Origin: Chryseobacterium balustinum
GTDB taxonomy: Bacteria; Bacteroidota; Bacteroidia; Flavobacteriales; Weeksellaceae
Direction: 5' to 3'
NCBI RefSeq assembly: GCF_900168205.1
Contig: NZ_FUZE01000008.1
Span: forward strand, 115,061 to 179,060
DNA length: 64,000 nt
The notes under the pieces are model-generated. The model did not search any database, was not told the DNA's origin, and saw only the letters and a list, made by a program, of their open reading frames with translations. Shown here piece after piece: positions 53,578 to 62,341 of this stretch (position 1 is its first letter; the number at the start of each line of letters is the position of its first letter). The translations under genes and the position numbers were made by a program.

Positions 53578-53673
53578 ACTTATTTCAAATATAAATGAAA
53601 TATTTTAATCTTCACAATCGTTTTTGTTAAAAAAAGTTAAAATCAATAATTATATGATAACAATATTTCTATC

Positions 53674-53875
53674 TGTAATCAATTCACTAATAAAATAATG
53701 AATATCTTCACAAATAAATTTATCTGCAACATAGAACCGTTAAGTATCCTAGTAAAGTAAATCCCGCGAAATTGCTTTAGGTAATCCGAATAATAAACGG
53801 ATTTTTTCTCATCTTATTTTAATCTATTGCCAACAATATAATACGTGTCTTTTCCACAGAAAAAATGTAATTGAC
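53674..53875 (-). pseudogene. Fossil of a second VKOR-thioredoxin gene end and a peptide gene end
   Basis: On the minus strand the stretch at 53674-53780 reads DKFICEDIHYFISELI, which matches DKYDRDDIHYFIGELI at the end of the VKOR gene at 54573. Upstream bases also match that gene (NFxxxFxxxGY) but with frame breaks. At 53829-53875 the words for FCGKDTYYIVG match the FCGQTLYCV end of the family I peptides. So a former VKOR-peptide unit has decayed here. The rest of 53578-54000 holds no gene except the terminator at 53920. Confidence 0.65.
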
Positions 53876-53919
53876 TTAAGAAGAAGTAAAATTTCAGAGC
53901 AAAAGTTTAGATAATTACA

Positions 53920-53952
53920 TAATAAAAGAGGCAGATAAGACAGCCTCTTTCT
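53920..53952 (-). terminator. Terminator of the three-peptide transcript
   Basis: An 8-bp stem (AAAGAGGC 53925-53932 with GCCTCTTT 53943-53950) has a 10-base loop and is followed on the minus strand by TATTATGTAATT. It lies 50 bases after the stop of the 54001 gene. Confidence 0.65.
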
Positions 53953-54000
53953 TTAAATAAATATTATGTTTATTAGATAATAATTATTATCTAATAAATT

Positions 54001-54159
54001 CTAAACATACTGCGGACAAACCACAGCCGGACAGTAAATTCTGGGACATCTTGGCTTGCCATCTGTAGGGCAGCAGCTTGTAGAACAACCAATAATGATT
54101 GGTCCTGCTCCAAAAATGTCTTTCATTTCGTTTCTTGCTAATTTTTTTAGATTTTTCAT
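54001..54159 (-). CDS. Leader-bearing six-cysteine peptide precursor, family II
   Basis: A 52-residue precursor found by reading the minus strand; its size falls below usual gene-finder cutoffs. The leader is MKNLKKLARNEMKDIFGAG with GA at the cut site. The core has six cysteines (IGC, SCC, RC, YC, VC). It is a paralogue of the next gene upstream: the patterns CSxxCCP and RCPxIYCxAxxC are shared. It is the third gene of a transcript beginning at 54491 and has no upstream element of its own. Confidence 0.82.
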   Translation of the reverse strand: MKNLKKLARNEMKDIFGAGPIIIGCSTSCCPTDGKPRCPRIYCPAVVCPQYV

Positions 54160-54169
54160 ATGATTATTT

Positions 54170-54316
54170 TTAAGATTCTACAGGACATGGTGCAAAACAA
54201 TAAATATTCGGGCATCTTTTTATTCCTGGAGGAGGACAGCATTCTTGAGAACAGCTCGAAGCTCCACCATTAATGCCTTTCATCTGACTTCTTGAGACTT
54301 TTTTTAAATTTTTCAT
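54170..54316 (-). CDS. Leader-bearing six-cysteine peptide precursor, family II
   Basis: A 48-residue precursor. The start is ATG 54316, because the leader MKNLKKVSRSQMKGINGGA begins there; the open frame to 54376 overlaps the upstream gene. The core has six cysteines (SSC, EC, C, RC, YC, PC) in the order CSQECCPPPGIKRCPNIYC. It matches the 54001 peptide. It lies 10 bases before that gene and 31 bases after the stop of the 54348 gene. Confidence 0.85.
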   Translation of the reverse strand: MKNLKKVSRSQMKGINGGASSCSQECCPPPGIKRCPNIYCFAPCPVES

Positions 54317-54347
54317 AATACAATAGTTTGGTTGATTTGATGATTGA

Positions 54348-54491
54348 TTAAGGTTGGTTTCCGCCACCACATCCATCGTATGGCATGCATTTCCATTTTC
54401 CGTCGATCAGGCAAAGTTGTCCGCCTGTGCAGACAAGACCACCCTGAATTGTTTTCATTTCCTGTCGGTTGATTTTTTTTAAATTTTTCAT
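54348..54491 (-). CDS. Leader-bearing four-cysteine peptide precursor
   Basis: A 47-residue precursor read from ATG 54491 with leader MKNLKKINRQEMKTIQGGL and a double-Gly site. The core has four cysteines (VC, LC, KC, GC), so two disulfides are possible. The sequence WKCMPYDGCGGGNQP ends it. It is the first gene of a three-peptide transcript that follows the VKOR gene, and has its own element at 54510-54545. Confidence 0.8.
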   Translation of the reverse strand: MKNLKKINRQEMKTIQGGLVCTGGQLCLIDGKWKCMPYDGCGGGNQP

Positions 54492-54509
54492 AAAAATTGA
54501 ATTTGGTAA

Positions 54510-54545
54510 TTTCCTACTCTTTTTAAGCTTTTCGGATCACGCTTT
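54510..54545 (-). promoter_or_regulatory. Conserved upstream element of the three-peptide transcript, copy E
   Basis: The coding strand reads AAAGCGTGATCCGAAAAGCT then TAAAAAGAGTAGGAAA. It lies 18 bases before ATG 54491 and 27 bases after the VKOR stop. The two peptide genes behind it have no copy, so the element marks the start of a transcript. Confidence 0.78.
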
Positions 54546-54572
54546 ATGTCATTTAAAATTAATCATTTTACA

Positions 54573-56096
54573 TTAAACAGAAACAACTTCGGATACAAAA
54601 TCTTCATCTTCAATTAGTTCACCTATGAAATAATGAATATCATCGCGGTCATATTTATCCGGAAACTGATAACCATTAATAATAAAAACTGGCGTGAAAT
54701 TAAGTCCTGCAGAACCGTTTTCCGAAGTCATCTGAATGATATCTGTAAGATTTTCCTGATTTTCTGATTCCGATTTTCTTCTAATTTCACTTTCATCTCT
54801 GTTTTTAAACCATGTATCTACAATATTTAAAAATTCTTTCTGGGACTGGTTTTTATAAATATTAGAAAAATCTGAAATCAACTGAGTATACTTTTCACCA
54901 GCCGTTTCACCAGAATAATTAAATCTCATTTGTACAGAAATTTCGTCTGGATATTTTGCTAATAAGTCTTCAAGAATTTTATGTGCATCTTTACAAAACC
55001 CACAATATGGATTAGAAACTACAGCAATATGAAGTTTTGCATCTTCATTACCTAATAAAAATGTTTGATTATCTGTAAACTCAATTTTTTCTTTATCCGT
55101 AAGTTCTCTTTTGAAAAGGTCATAGTTTCTTTTAAACCTTAAGTTTTTTGCATTCGATTTTTTAAGTTCTTCCTTCTGATTGGTTAAATTATTAATGAAA
55201 ACAAGCAATAGGAATAGGGCAGTAAATAAAACAGCAGAAATTAAAATAATATTTATTGATAAGTTCCACGAAAAAAATACTGAGCTTAGCGCTATTTGTG
55301 ATAATAAAACCGTGATAATTAAAAGGCAAACTCTGCAAAGAGATTTTTCAACAAAAGCCTGCACGTAAATTGAGTATAAAATAACACCAACAGAAATCCA
55401 CGAAATAGCTTTAAGAATAAATTGAGCTTCCGGAAATAATAATCCTAAAACAGTGATTCCAAGAAAATAAATCAAGCTGAAATCTGATAATTTTAATCCT
55501 AAAATATTGGTTTTATCAGAAGAAAAAATCTTCGAACATGAGCCTTGGGATTGAGAATTGGCCATCCCTCCACAAATATTATTAACCACAACAGACTCAT
55601 TTCCGAATTTTTGATTGAAAAGTTCCAGCGAAATATAAACTCCTATCAACGACAAAATATTAAAAACAGCCTGAGACCATTCTAATCGGAAAACAGAATA
55701 CAAAATGATAATCCCGAAAATAGCATAGATAAAAGGTTTAAAATCGAAAAGTGAAGTGCTTTTTATCGTTTCGGTTTTCTCAAATAATAAGACAAAATCA
55801 TCTGAGTTTTTGTAGAGTTCTTCTTTATCTATATTCCTTACTTTATCAGAATAAATGGTGAATACATTATCTTTCTTTTTTACTAAAGAAAAAGAATTAT
55901 TGACCAAAGCTATAAACTCATCGGGCAGTTCTTCCCAATACTCTTTATCCAGCTCATAGGCATCATTTTTTAACCCTAAAAAATTAAGTGTATCACTAAA
56001 AGCTAAAGCGGAAGGATAGTTGGGATGAGAGTTAAATTGAAAATAAAACTCTTGTTTGTCAAGTTTGAATTGGTCGATTAGTTTGTCGAAATTCAT
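54573..56096 (-). CDS. VKOR-thioredoxin fusion with a degenerate C39-like N-terminal domain
   Basis: A 507-residue membrane thiol oxidase. Residues 1-110 resemble a C39 peptidase domain (HPNYPSALAFSDTLNFLGL..., then FSLVKKKDNVFTIYSD and DDFVLLFEKTE, aligned with the exporter's C39 domain), but the catalytic Cys and His are missing. The VKOR domain (about 120-300) has the four-Cys pattern C175, C187 and C254-x-x-C257 (LCRVC). A thioredoxin/DsbA domain follows with C365-GF-C368 (PYCGFCKDAH). The VKOR should reoxidise the thioredoxin via quinone. It sits upstream of the six-Cys peptide genes and is probably the disulfide-forming enzyme for them. A leader-binding role for the N-terminal domain is inference. 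Confidence 0.85.
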   Translation of the reverse strand: MNFDKLIDQFKLDKQEFYFQFNSHPNYPSALAFSDTLNFLGLKNDAYELDKEYWEELPDEFIALVNNSFSLVKKKDNVFTIYSDKVRNIDKEELYKNSDDFVLLFEKTETIKSTSLFDFKPFIYAIFGIIILYSVFRLEWSQAVFNILSLIGVYISLELFNQKFGNESVVVNNICGGMANSQSQGSCSKIFSSDKTNILGLKLSDFSLIYFLGITVLGLLFPEAQFILKAISWISVGVILYSIYVQAFVEKSLCRVCLLIITVLLSQIALSSVFFSWNLSINIILISAVLFTALFLLLVFINNLTNQKEELKKSNAKNLRFKRNYDLFKRELTDKEKIEFTDNQTFLLGNEDAKLHIAVVSNPYCGFCKDAHKILEDLLAKYPDEISVQMRFNYSGETAGEKYTQLISDFSNIYKNQSQKEFLNIVDTWFKNRDESEIRRKSESENQENLTDIIQMTSENGSAGLNFTPVFIINGYQFPDKYDRDDIHYFIGELIEDEDFVSEVVSV

Positions 56097-56519
56097 TGAG
56101 TAATTTGGTGTATAGTTAATAGGCGATCAAGATAATAAAAATTATTTCACTAGCAAATTCAATCCTTTAAAAATTTAAATTTTTCTGTTTTTGTTTAGAA
56201 ATAAAATACTAAAACATTCTTTTAAATGCGTACAATTCACTTTTATACTCACAAAACAAATCTAACAACAATATTGAAATCCTTTAAAAAAGTCTTTTTT
56301 AAAAGAAAAAAGCACTTCCAAATATCATGTTTTATCACATTATGTTGATTTGAAAATGTTAATTTGGTAAATACAGCGATCAAAATAAATAAAAATGGCT
56401 CCATTCAGATTAAAGTGGAGCCATTTGGCTGTGTGTGGCCAAGACGGAATTATGTTTAATTCTCCTAATTATGGAAATTTCATTATCATGTCATGGCTCA
56501 ATGAGTTGATGATTAAAAT
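56097..56519. other. Spacer between the CHAT gene and the VKOR gene
   Basis: About 420 bases. It holds an A/T hairpin (TTTAAAAAA 56283-56291 with TTTTTTAAA 56295-56303), the terminator at 56385, and otherwise AT-rich sequence without a credible ORF. The VKOR promoter must lie in its lower part. Confidence 0.6.
56385..56426 (-). terminator. Rho-independent terminator of the CHAT gene
   Basis: A perfect 11-bp stem (AAATGGCTCCA 56393-56403 with TGGAGCCATTT 56416-56426) has a 12-base loop. On the minus strand TTTATTTATTTTG follows. It lies 93 bases after the stop at 56520. Confidence 0.85.
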
Positions 56520-59500
56520 TTATCGTCTTAGCTTACGTAGCAATTCTTCAGTTTTGGTTTTCAACAAAGCTGCATCTGAATTTTTTATTTTTCCTGATTC
56601 ATCTTTTGTAAGCACATCAAAAGCATCAATAATGAGTTCTAAATTGAAGAGTTCTGCTTTTTTCTTTCCTATCGAGCCGTATCTTTCTCTGGTTTGTTTG
56701 TAATTGAGGTATAGATTTTGCCAATTACTATCTTTTTTAGCCAATTCGTGATTTAAAAATAAAATAGACAAATCACTAAATGCATAATCTGAACTGTCCC
56801 AATAATCCATATTTAAACTTGTGTTTTTAAGCGTTTTTTTATGATTTTCCAACAAATCCAGATATATGTTTTTCTTTTTTGAGGTAATTACTTTTTTAGG
56901 CTGTTCGAAATCTAAAATGCTTTGATAGGTAAGATAGTTATTCAGCGGATACATTTTTTTGCTTATATCATAGGCTGCAAGATAACTTTCACAGGTAAGC
57001 TCCAATTTTTTTCTCTTTTGAGCCCCCGTATTTACAAAAGCCAATCTTTTATACGAACTTGCCAAAAGCCCCAATCGGCCTGCGGTTAGTTTTATGCTGA
57101 TAAGTTGTTTCAAAAAGCTTATTACTTCATTAATTGTAACAATTGCTTCATTTTTATCAATTCGATTTGCTGTAAAATCTTCATAGCAGAGGTAACAGGT
57201 TGTATTACAGTATTTTTCAAGAGCACTAACTGTGAAGACTGTACTTTGGTTTGTTCTCAGGTCGTCTAATATTTTGAGAGCTTCTTTATACATACCGAGT
57301 TCATAATAAATATAGGCCTCAACTTCTGAAATATTCGGGCTAGAAATTCCAGCTTTCTCACACCCTGTTTTGATAAGGTTTATCTGTGGCAAAATATCTT
57401 CACTTTTAATTTCTTTTACATCCAATTTATTCAATAGGTTTTTTAAATCTATTAAAACTTCTTCCTCAAGAATGTAATTTTTCTTTTCAATTTTTGATTT
57501 GCTGCGATTGGTCAGTTTATAAAATGGATCGCCATAACATTGATAAGCACCCCAAGTATTGTTGCTATCTTTGCTGTTTGTATAAATTTTTTCACGAGCG
57601 TATTTCACGGCTTTACCAAAACTTTCTCCTTCCAGCATTTTTTTGTAAAATTCTGTTGAAAAAGTTTCAGCATCATCATCGTTTACTTGCCATCCAGCAA
57701 CTACAACTGCTTTTACACCATTGTCTATAAGTTGCGTTCCAATATTAGCAGCTAATTTGAATCTATTTTGATAAAAACGCTCATCAACTCCGTCAATGTT
57801 TCCCAGGTGACAGCAATTTACGAAAACAAGTTCCGGAACTGTAGACATTTGTTTGATGTGAAACGGGGTGAAGAAGATGTTGTTGCCGATTACCATTCCG
57901 GAGTTTTGAGGATTATCGGGATCGTAAAGTCCGTGTCCGCAAAGGTGCATTACTTTGTGAGATTGTGAGAAAACACTTTCTATGATTTTAGATGCAGAAG
58001 CATTCACTAAAAACATTGTTTCAAACCTAGAATACGCCATTATTTCGTTGATAGCATTACCTTCCCGAACTGCTCCAGGTAATTGATTGACAAAACCCTG
58101 CAAATCTGGATCTGCAACAATCAGAACTTTATCTTCCAATACGCGATCAATTTTTGGGCGATAATCGGATGTTGTCAATTGACGAATCATTCCTGAATCT
58201 ATGCATAGCGGTTTTGCTTTTTTAGAATTGTCTTGCAAAATTTCCCAAGGATAGCTTGCGCTTTCTTTATCTACAAGCCAAACTATATTTCCTTTTCGCA
58301 TCAACTTTTCTTTAAAATCATTTGGAATGAGCATTTCAAACAATGTTCTAGAAATGCTGTCTGTCCATCTGTTTTCAACCGAAATTTCTTTTACAAATTC
58401 GCTCACGAGACTTGTGCTAGAATATACTTCATTTTCTTCTTGACGGGCATCTCTTGTATTTAAGCTAAAAACAAGACTTTCATTTTTCGTTTTTACGCTG
58501 ATTCTATTCCACCAATCTTCACCGTTTTCCAGAGGAAGTTTTTCTTTAGAGCCAAACAGTTTTTTAATTCTGTAATTTTCTATATAAATCTTGTAAACAT
58601 CATTTTCGTTTTCTATAATTTTTTTGAGTGCATATAATCCCATCACGGCATTAGATTCATATAATTCTATAAATTCAAGATGATTGATGATACAGTATTT
58701 TTGGCTGTTAAGATTTATACTATTTTTATTAGCGTTGTTTATTCCTTCAATGATTGCTTTTATTGAACTTTCTATCGTTAATCCACCGAAATTACTCGCT
58801 ATGAAAAGGGCAGAAACTCCTACCGTTTCTATATTTTCGTTTAAATTAGATTTATTTAAAAGATAATTGGTCATCGATAATTCTACCGATTGCGATAACA
58901 AATAGGGAGTTAATTTCCCTGTTTCACCAAGCCCGATGATGATGGTTCCTTCGAAATAATTTTGCTTTTCTATGATTTCGCAAGTTCCAATTTCGCCAGG
59001 ATAAACCCCTAACTGATTTTTTTGCGAAAGCATGAAGTTTACATTGTAATCAATGGCTCTTTCTGCATACAAGATACCATCATTTTTAAAATGTCCTGCA
59101 ATCACAGGAAAGGATGCATAAGATAAATCACCGTGGCTTATAGATACGGTGATAGGAATATCATTTACGCTAATTTCTTTTTCATTTTTAATTCCAAAAA
59201 TTGAATTTTCCAATCCGTTTTCAGAAAAATCGAAGTCATAGTCTTCAACATATCTGAAAGTAGTAGATTCTCCTCTGAAAACTGGTTTGTTCTGAGAAAT
59301 TTTATCGGTTTTTCCTTTAGAAATTATTTCTTCAATGGCAATAAAAAGGGATGTATCATTGGCTAAATCTCCGTGGGTAACGTTAGAATAATACACTTTC
59401 TTTTTATCAATAAGTGTTTGTGGAATTCCAGATTTCCAGGTTACACTTTGGTCGCCTTCCCTTGTTGCTTCAAAAACTAATTTTCCATTTTCAAATTTGT

Positions 59501-61784
59501 GTCCACAAGGTGTTGATTTATCTTGCCCTGCAATGTAAGAAGCGTTGGTAAAATCAATTTTATTTTCAGAAACGAGCTTGTTTATTTTATCTCTGTATTC
59601 TTTAAAATCATTTAAATCCGATTCAGTGGGAATTGGCCAGGAAGCATCATTAAACCCTTTTCTCATTGATTCCCAGGTTTTAATAATACCATAGTTATCA
59701 TCTTCACCGGTTGTAAAGGGAAGCAAGGAAAGAATTCCGGGAAGCTTTGAAAATATCTGGATTAATTCTTTTTTAGAATGTTTCATATCCAGAAAGCTCA
59801 GCTTATTGATAATGCCGTCTTTTCCGAATAAAACAGAAAGAATACGGTGAGAGCCTTTCAAGGGTGAACCTAAAAACAAAAGCTTGAAATCTTTGGAATT
59901 ATTCAGCTTAGTCCATGTTTCCGAATGATATGCAATGAAATCCCGCATCAAAACGCCACCCATAGAATGACCAATAACTTTTATCGGTTGATTAAAGCTC
60001 AATAAATAATTAATTTTATCGTTCAATTCATTCGCCGAATCTTTCATTTTTTTTCTCCAATCGAATGGAAAAACAACTACATCATAGTTAAATGACAATT
60101 GCTTATACAATTTACCATAAGAACTTTTTATAATAGACTGGGCCTTGTTATTTGTACTTTCAACATCGTGCATTTGTTCCAGACCACCTCTTACTATGCT
60201 CCAGTAATTTAACCAAATTCTGTTTTTTTCTTCGACATTGTAAATATTTGAACCCATAATTCCAGGCAACAAAATAACGATAGGTTTTTTCCCAGAAGGT
60301 GGTACTTCATTGGGAAATAATTCTCCGCCGTCCAATCCTACAACACCTCTGTCGCTGGAAGGGATTTTAAATTGCGGAACCTTGCTGTAGCCGGGAATGA
60401 GTTCTCCGGTTTGAGTTTTTAAAGCATTTAGAATAGCATCTTGCGTCTTTTTATTGTCAAAATAATGAATATGATCTACAGAAGTTCCTTCATCAAAGAA
60501 ATATTGAATATCGTTTAATCTTCTTACACCCAGATACATCGAGTCTGTATTTACAACCAAGTCATTTCGCTGAGTGTAAAATAGTTTTCCAAGAATGACC
60601 AATAGACCATGAAAGTTGATGCTCAATTTTCCATTACCCGAAATCACCATCAAAGAATTGCCGTGTATGGCATTTTCTGTTCCTTTATGATTTAAAATTT
60701 TAATAAAATCCGATTGCGGATTCATCGCCTCCAGACCGGGGAGTACGTTGATATTATTTTTTTGTTTAAGAATTGTTCCGATTAAATCATGTGTCAAAGT
60801 CGCTATAATGCTCGTTTTTTCACCAATTAAATTATAAAAAACATTCAAAATATGATCTATTCTTTCTGAAGCCAAAATTGTTCCTGCAGAAGGTGATGCT
60901 ACACGAATAAATTTTTTAATGCTGATTTTTTTAGCTTTAAAAATTTCATCAAGCTCCTGAATATTGGCAATATCTTCTTCTCTGTTTTCTTTTTTTAGAA
61001 GTTCAATATGATCTTTTGAAAAACCTTTATTTTCAGAATATTTGCATAAAATATCTCCAATCAATCCGCCTCTGGAATGACTGATAATATGAAATTCGCC
61101 GTTATTTGGTAATTTTTTTGCCAGGTCTACTGCATTTCTTAATGGACTTTGTGTAAGTGTTCTATGTTGAAAAGCTAAAACATGGTCTTGGTAACTATCC
61201 CAAATTTTTGAGTACGTATCATTCTTTTTCAATGCGCTGAATGCTCCTAAAGTATCAGAATTTGTCCCATGAATGAAAAGAAGATAAGCTTTGTCTGAGA
61301 TTTTTTGTACTTCATTGAATGTAGATAACTCAAAATTTTCATTTAAAGTATTCAAACCTTCATGACCATTGAGATGGCCATTTTCTAATTTTTCTGCTAC
61401 CTCTTTCACCAATCTGTCTTCGGCAGGTTTTGTAAAAACATGAATTATTTTTAAAACAATTTTGGTTACAAAATTTCGATTTTGATTGTTCCCGTTGAGA
61501 GAAAGCGGAAGATATAATATTTCGTTGTCGTTTCCATCACGATTTCTGTTTTCCATAGCCGGAAAAAGTTCTGTAATCGTTTCTGTATCGGAATGCCAAG
61601 AAGTTCCGTCGTCGTAGACAAACTCGTAATATTTTTCTTTTTCACTGAGGTCAATCTCACCATATTCACTGATTGCCCTGTTGTCAGAACCAATGATATA
61701 CGTTTTTTCTAAATCGGGAAGTTTGATGTTGGGATTTAGCAAAATCTCCTTTACAGGGAATTTGTACTTCAATTTTGTTTCCAT
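56520..61784 (-). CDS. Giant CHAT protease with two alpha/beta-hydrolase domains and a helical C-terminus
   Basis: A 1754-residue cytoplasmic protein without signal peptide or membrane segments. The first alpha/beta-hydrolase-like domain (about 165-340) has YLLFIHGTN and nucleophile elbow SHSRGG (Ser about 236). The second (about 490-800) resembles lecithin-cholesterol acyltransferase, with LLPGIMGSN, FDWRKK and elbow GHSMGG (S607). A mixed region (about 870-1180) follows. The CHAT caspase-like domain (about 1190-1425) has the dyad His1284 (LCGHG) and C1324-C1325 (VNCCHLG), ending GAYQCYGDP. TPR-like helices span about 1430-1754. It is monocistronic. CHAT proteins often cut partners in bacterial defence or death systems, but no partner lies here. 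Confidence 0.85.
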   Translation of the reverse strand: METKLKYKFPVKEILLNPNIKLPDLEKTYIIGSDNRAISEYGEIDLSEKEKYYEFVYDDGTSWHSDTETITELFPAMENRNRDGNDNEILYLPLSLNGNNQNRNFVTKIVLKIIHVFTKPAEDRLVKEVAEKLENGHLNGHEGLNTLNENFELSTFNEVQKISDKAYLLFIHGTNSDTLGAFSALKKNDTYSKIWDSYQDHVLAFQHRTLTQSPLRNAVDLAKKLPNNGEFHIISHSRGGLIGDILCKYSENKGFSKDHIELLKKENREEDIANIQELDEIFKAKKISIKKFIRVASPSAGTILASERIDHILNVFYNLIGEKTSIIATLTHDLIGTILKQKNNINVLPGLEAMNPQSDFIKILNHKGTENAIHGNSLMVISGNGKLSINFHGLLVILGKLFYTQRNDLVVNTDSMYLGVRRLNDIQYFFDEGTSVDHIHYFDNKKTQDAILNALKTQTGELIPGYSKVPQFKIPSSDRGVVGLDGGELFPNEVPPSGKKPIVILLPGIMGSNIYNVEEKNRIWLNYWSIVRGGLEQMHDVESTNNKAQSIIKSSYGKLYKQLSFNYDVVVFPFDWRKKMKDSANELNDKINYLLSFNQPIKVIGHSMGGVLMRDFIAYHSETWTKLNNSKDFKLLFLGSPLKGSHRILSVLFGKDGIINKLSFLDMKHSKKELIQIFSKLPGILSLLPFTTGEDDNYGIIKTWESMRKGFNDASWPIPTESDLNDFKEYRDKINKLVSENKIDFTNASYIAGQDKSTPCGHKFENGKLVFEATREGDQSVTWKSGIPQTLIDKKKVYYSNVTHGDLANDTSLFIAIEEIISKGKTDKISQNKPVFRGESTTFRYVEDYDFDFSENGLENSIFGIKNEKEISVNDIPITVSISHGDLSYASFPVIAGHFKNDGILYAERAIDYNVNFMLSQKNQLGVYPGEIGTCEIIEKQNYFEGTIIIGLGETGKLTPYLLSQSVELSMTNYLLNKSNLNENIETVGVSALFIASNFGGLTIESSIKAIIEGINNANKNSINLNSQKYCIINHLEFIELYESNAVMGLYALKKIIENENDVYKIYIENYRIKKLFGSKEKLPLENGEDWWNRISVKTKNESLVFSLNTRDARQEENEVYSSTSLVSEFVKEISVENRWTDSISRTLFEMLIPNDFKEKLMRKGNIVWLVDKESASYPWEILQDNSKKAKPLCIDSGMIRQLTTSDYRPKIDRVLEDKVLIVADPDLQGFVNQLPGAVREGNAINEIMAYSRFETMFLVNASASKIIESVFSQSHKVMHLCGHGLYDPDNPQNSGMVIGNNIFFTPFHIKQMSTVPELVFVNCCHLGNIDGVDERFYQNRFKLAANIGTQLIDNGVKAVVVAGWQVNDDDAETFSTEFYKKMLEGESFGKAVKYAREKIYTNSKDSNNTWGAYQCYGDPFYKLTNRSKSKIEKKNYILEEEVLIDLKNLLNKLDVKEIKSEDILPQINLIKTGCEKAGISSPNISEVEAYIYYELGMYKEALKILDDLRTNQSTVFTVSALEKYCNTTCYLCYEDFTANRIDKNEAIVTINEVISFLKQLISIKLTAGRLGLLASSYKRLAFVNTGAQKRKKLELTCESYLAAYDISKKMYPLNNYLTYQSILDFEQPKKVITSKKKNIYLDLLENHKKTLKNTSLNMDYWDSSDYAFSDLSILFLNHELAKKDSNWQNLYLNYKQTRERYGSIGKKKAELFNLELIIDAFDVLTKDESGKIKNSDAALLKTKTEELLRKLRR

Positions 61785-62341
61785 GGTATTGTTTTTAGTT
61801 TTTTATAAATGGTAAAGCGCTATCAAAATTAAGAATATAACCAGGATCAAAAAACAGGATAAATACCTATTTTTATTATTCAGAAGCATTGTTTTTCAGA
61901 AAATATATCTTATTTATGAGCCTTTATCGGTCGAAAATAAACTCATCAGTTTAGATTAAACCAAATGACTTCAAATAATCGATAATATAAAAATACAATT
62001 ATTGTCTTGACTTATAACTGTTTATAATTATATTTTTAGAAGAAATTATTTAAAATTTAAATTGAGATATAAACCTTATTTTATAATGCTTTTATGATTT
62101 CGATTCTATACAGAAATCCAAATGATTTGGCTAATAAAGCAAACAATTTCTTAAACCATTAGAGTATAATTTAGTATTTTATGAATATTCTAAATTATTG
62201 TGAAAAATTAATTAAATGAAAAAAATTAATACTGAGATTAGTGTTCTACACATTTTATTTTTTTAAAATAAAATGTAAACTAAATCAAGTTAATATTTTG
62301 TACTTTTGCCAAAATTCTAATTACCAGACAACTAAATTAAT
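61785..62341. other. Spacer upstream of the CHAT gene and of the 62342 gene
   Basis: About 555 bases between divergent genes. No ORF or RNA gene was recognised. TACTTTTG at 62301-62308 fits a -7 box for the 62342 gene. Sequence is AT-rich without strong hairpins. It must also hold the promoter of the CHAT gene. Confidence 0.6.
62301..62308 (+). promoter_or_regulatory. Flavobacterial -7 box for the 62342 gene
   Basis: TACTTTTG is an exact match to TAnnTTTG and lies 33 bases before TTG 62342. Confidence 0.55.
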
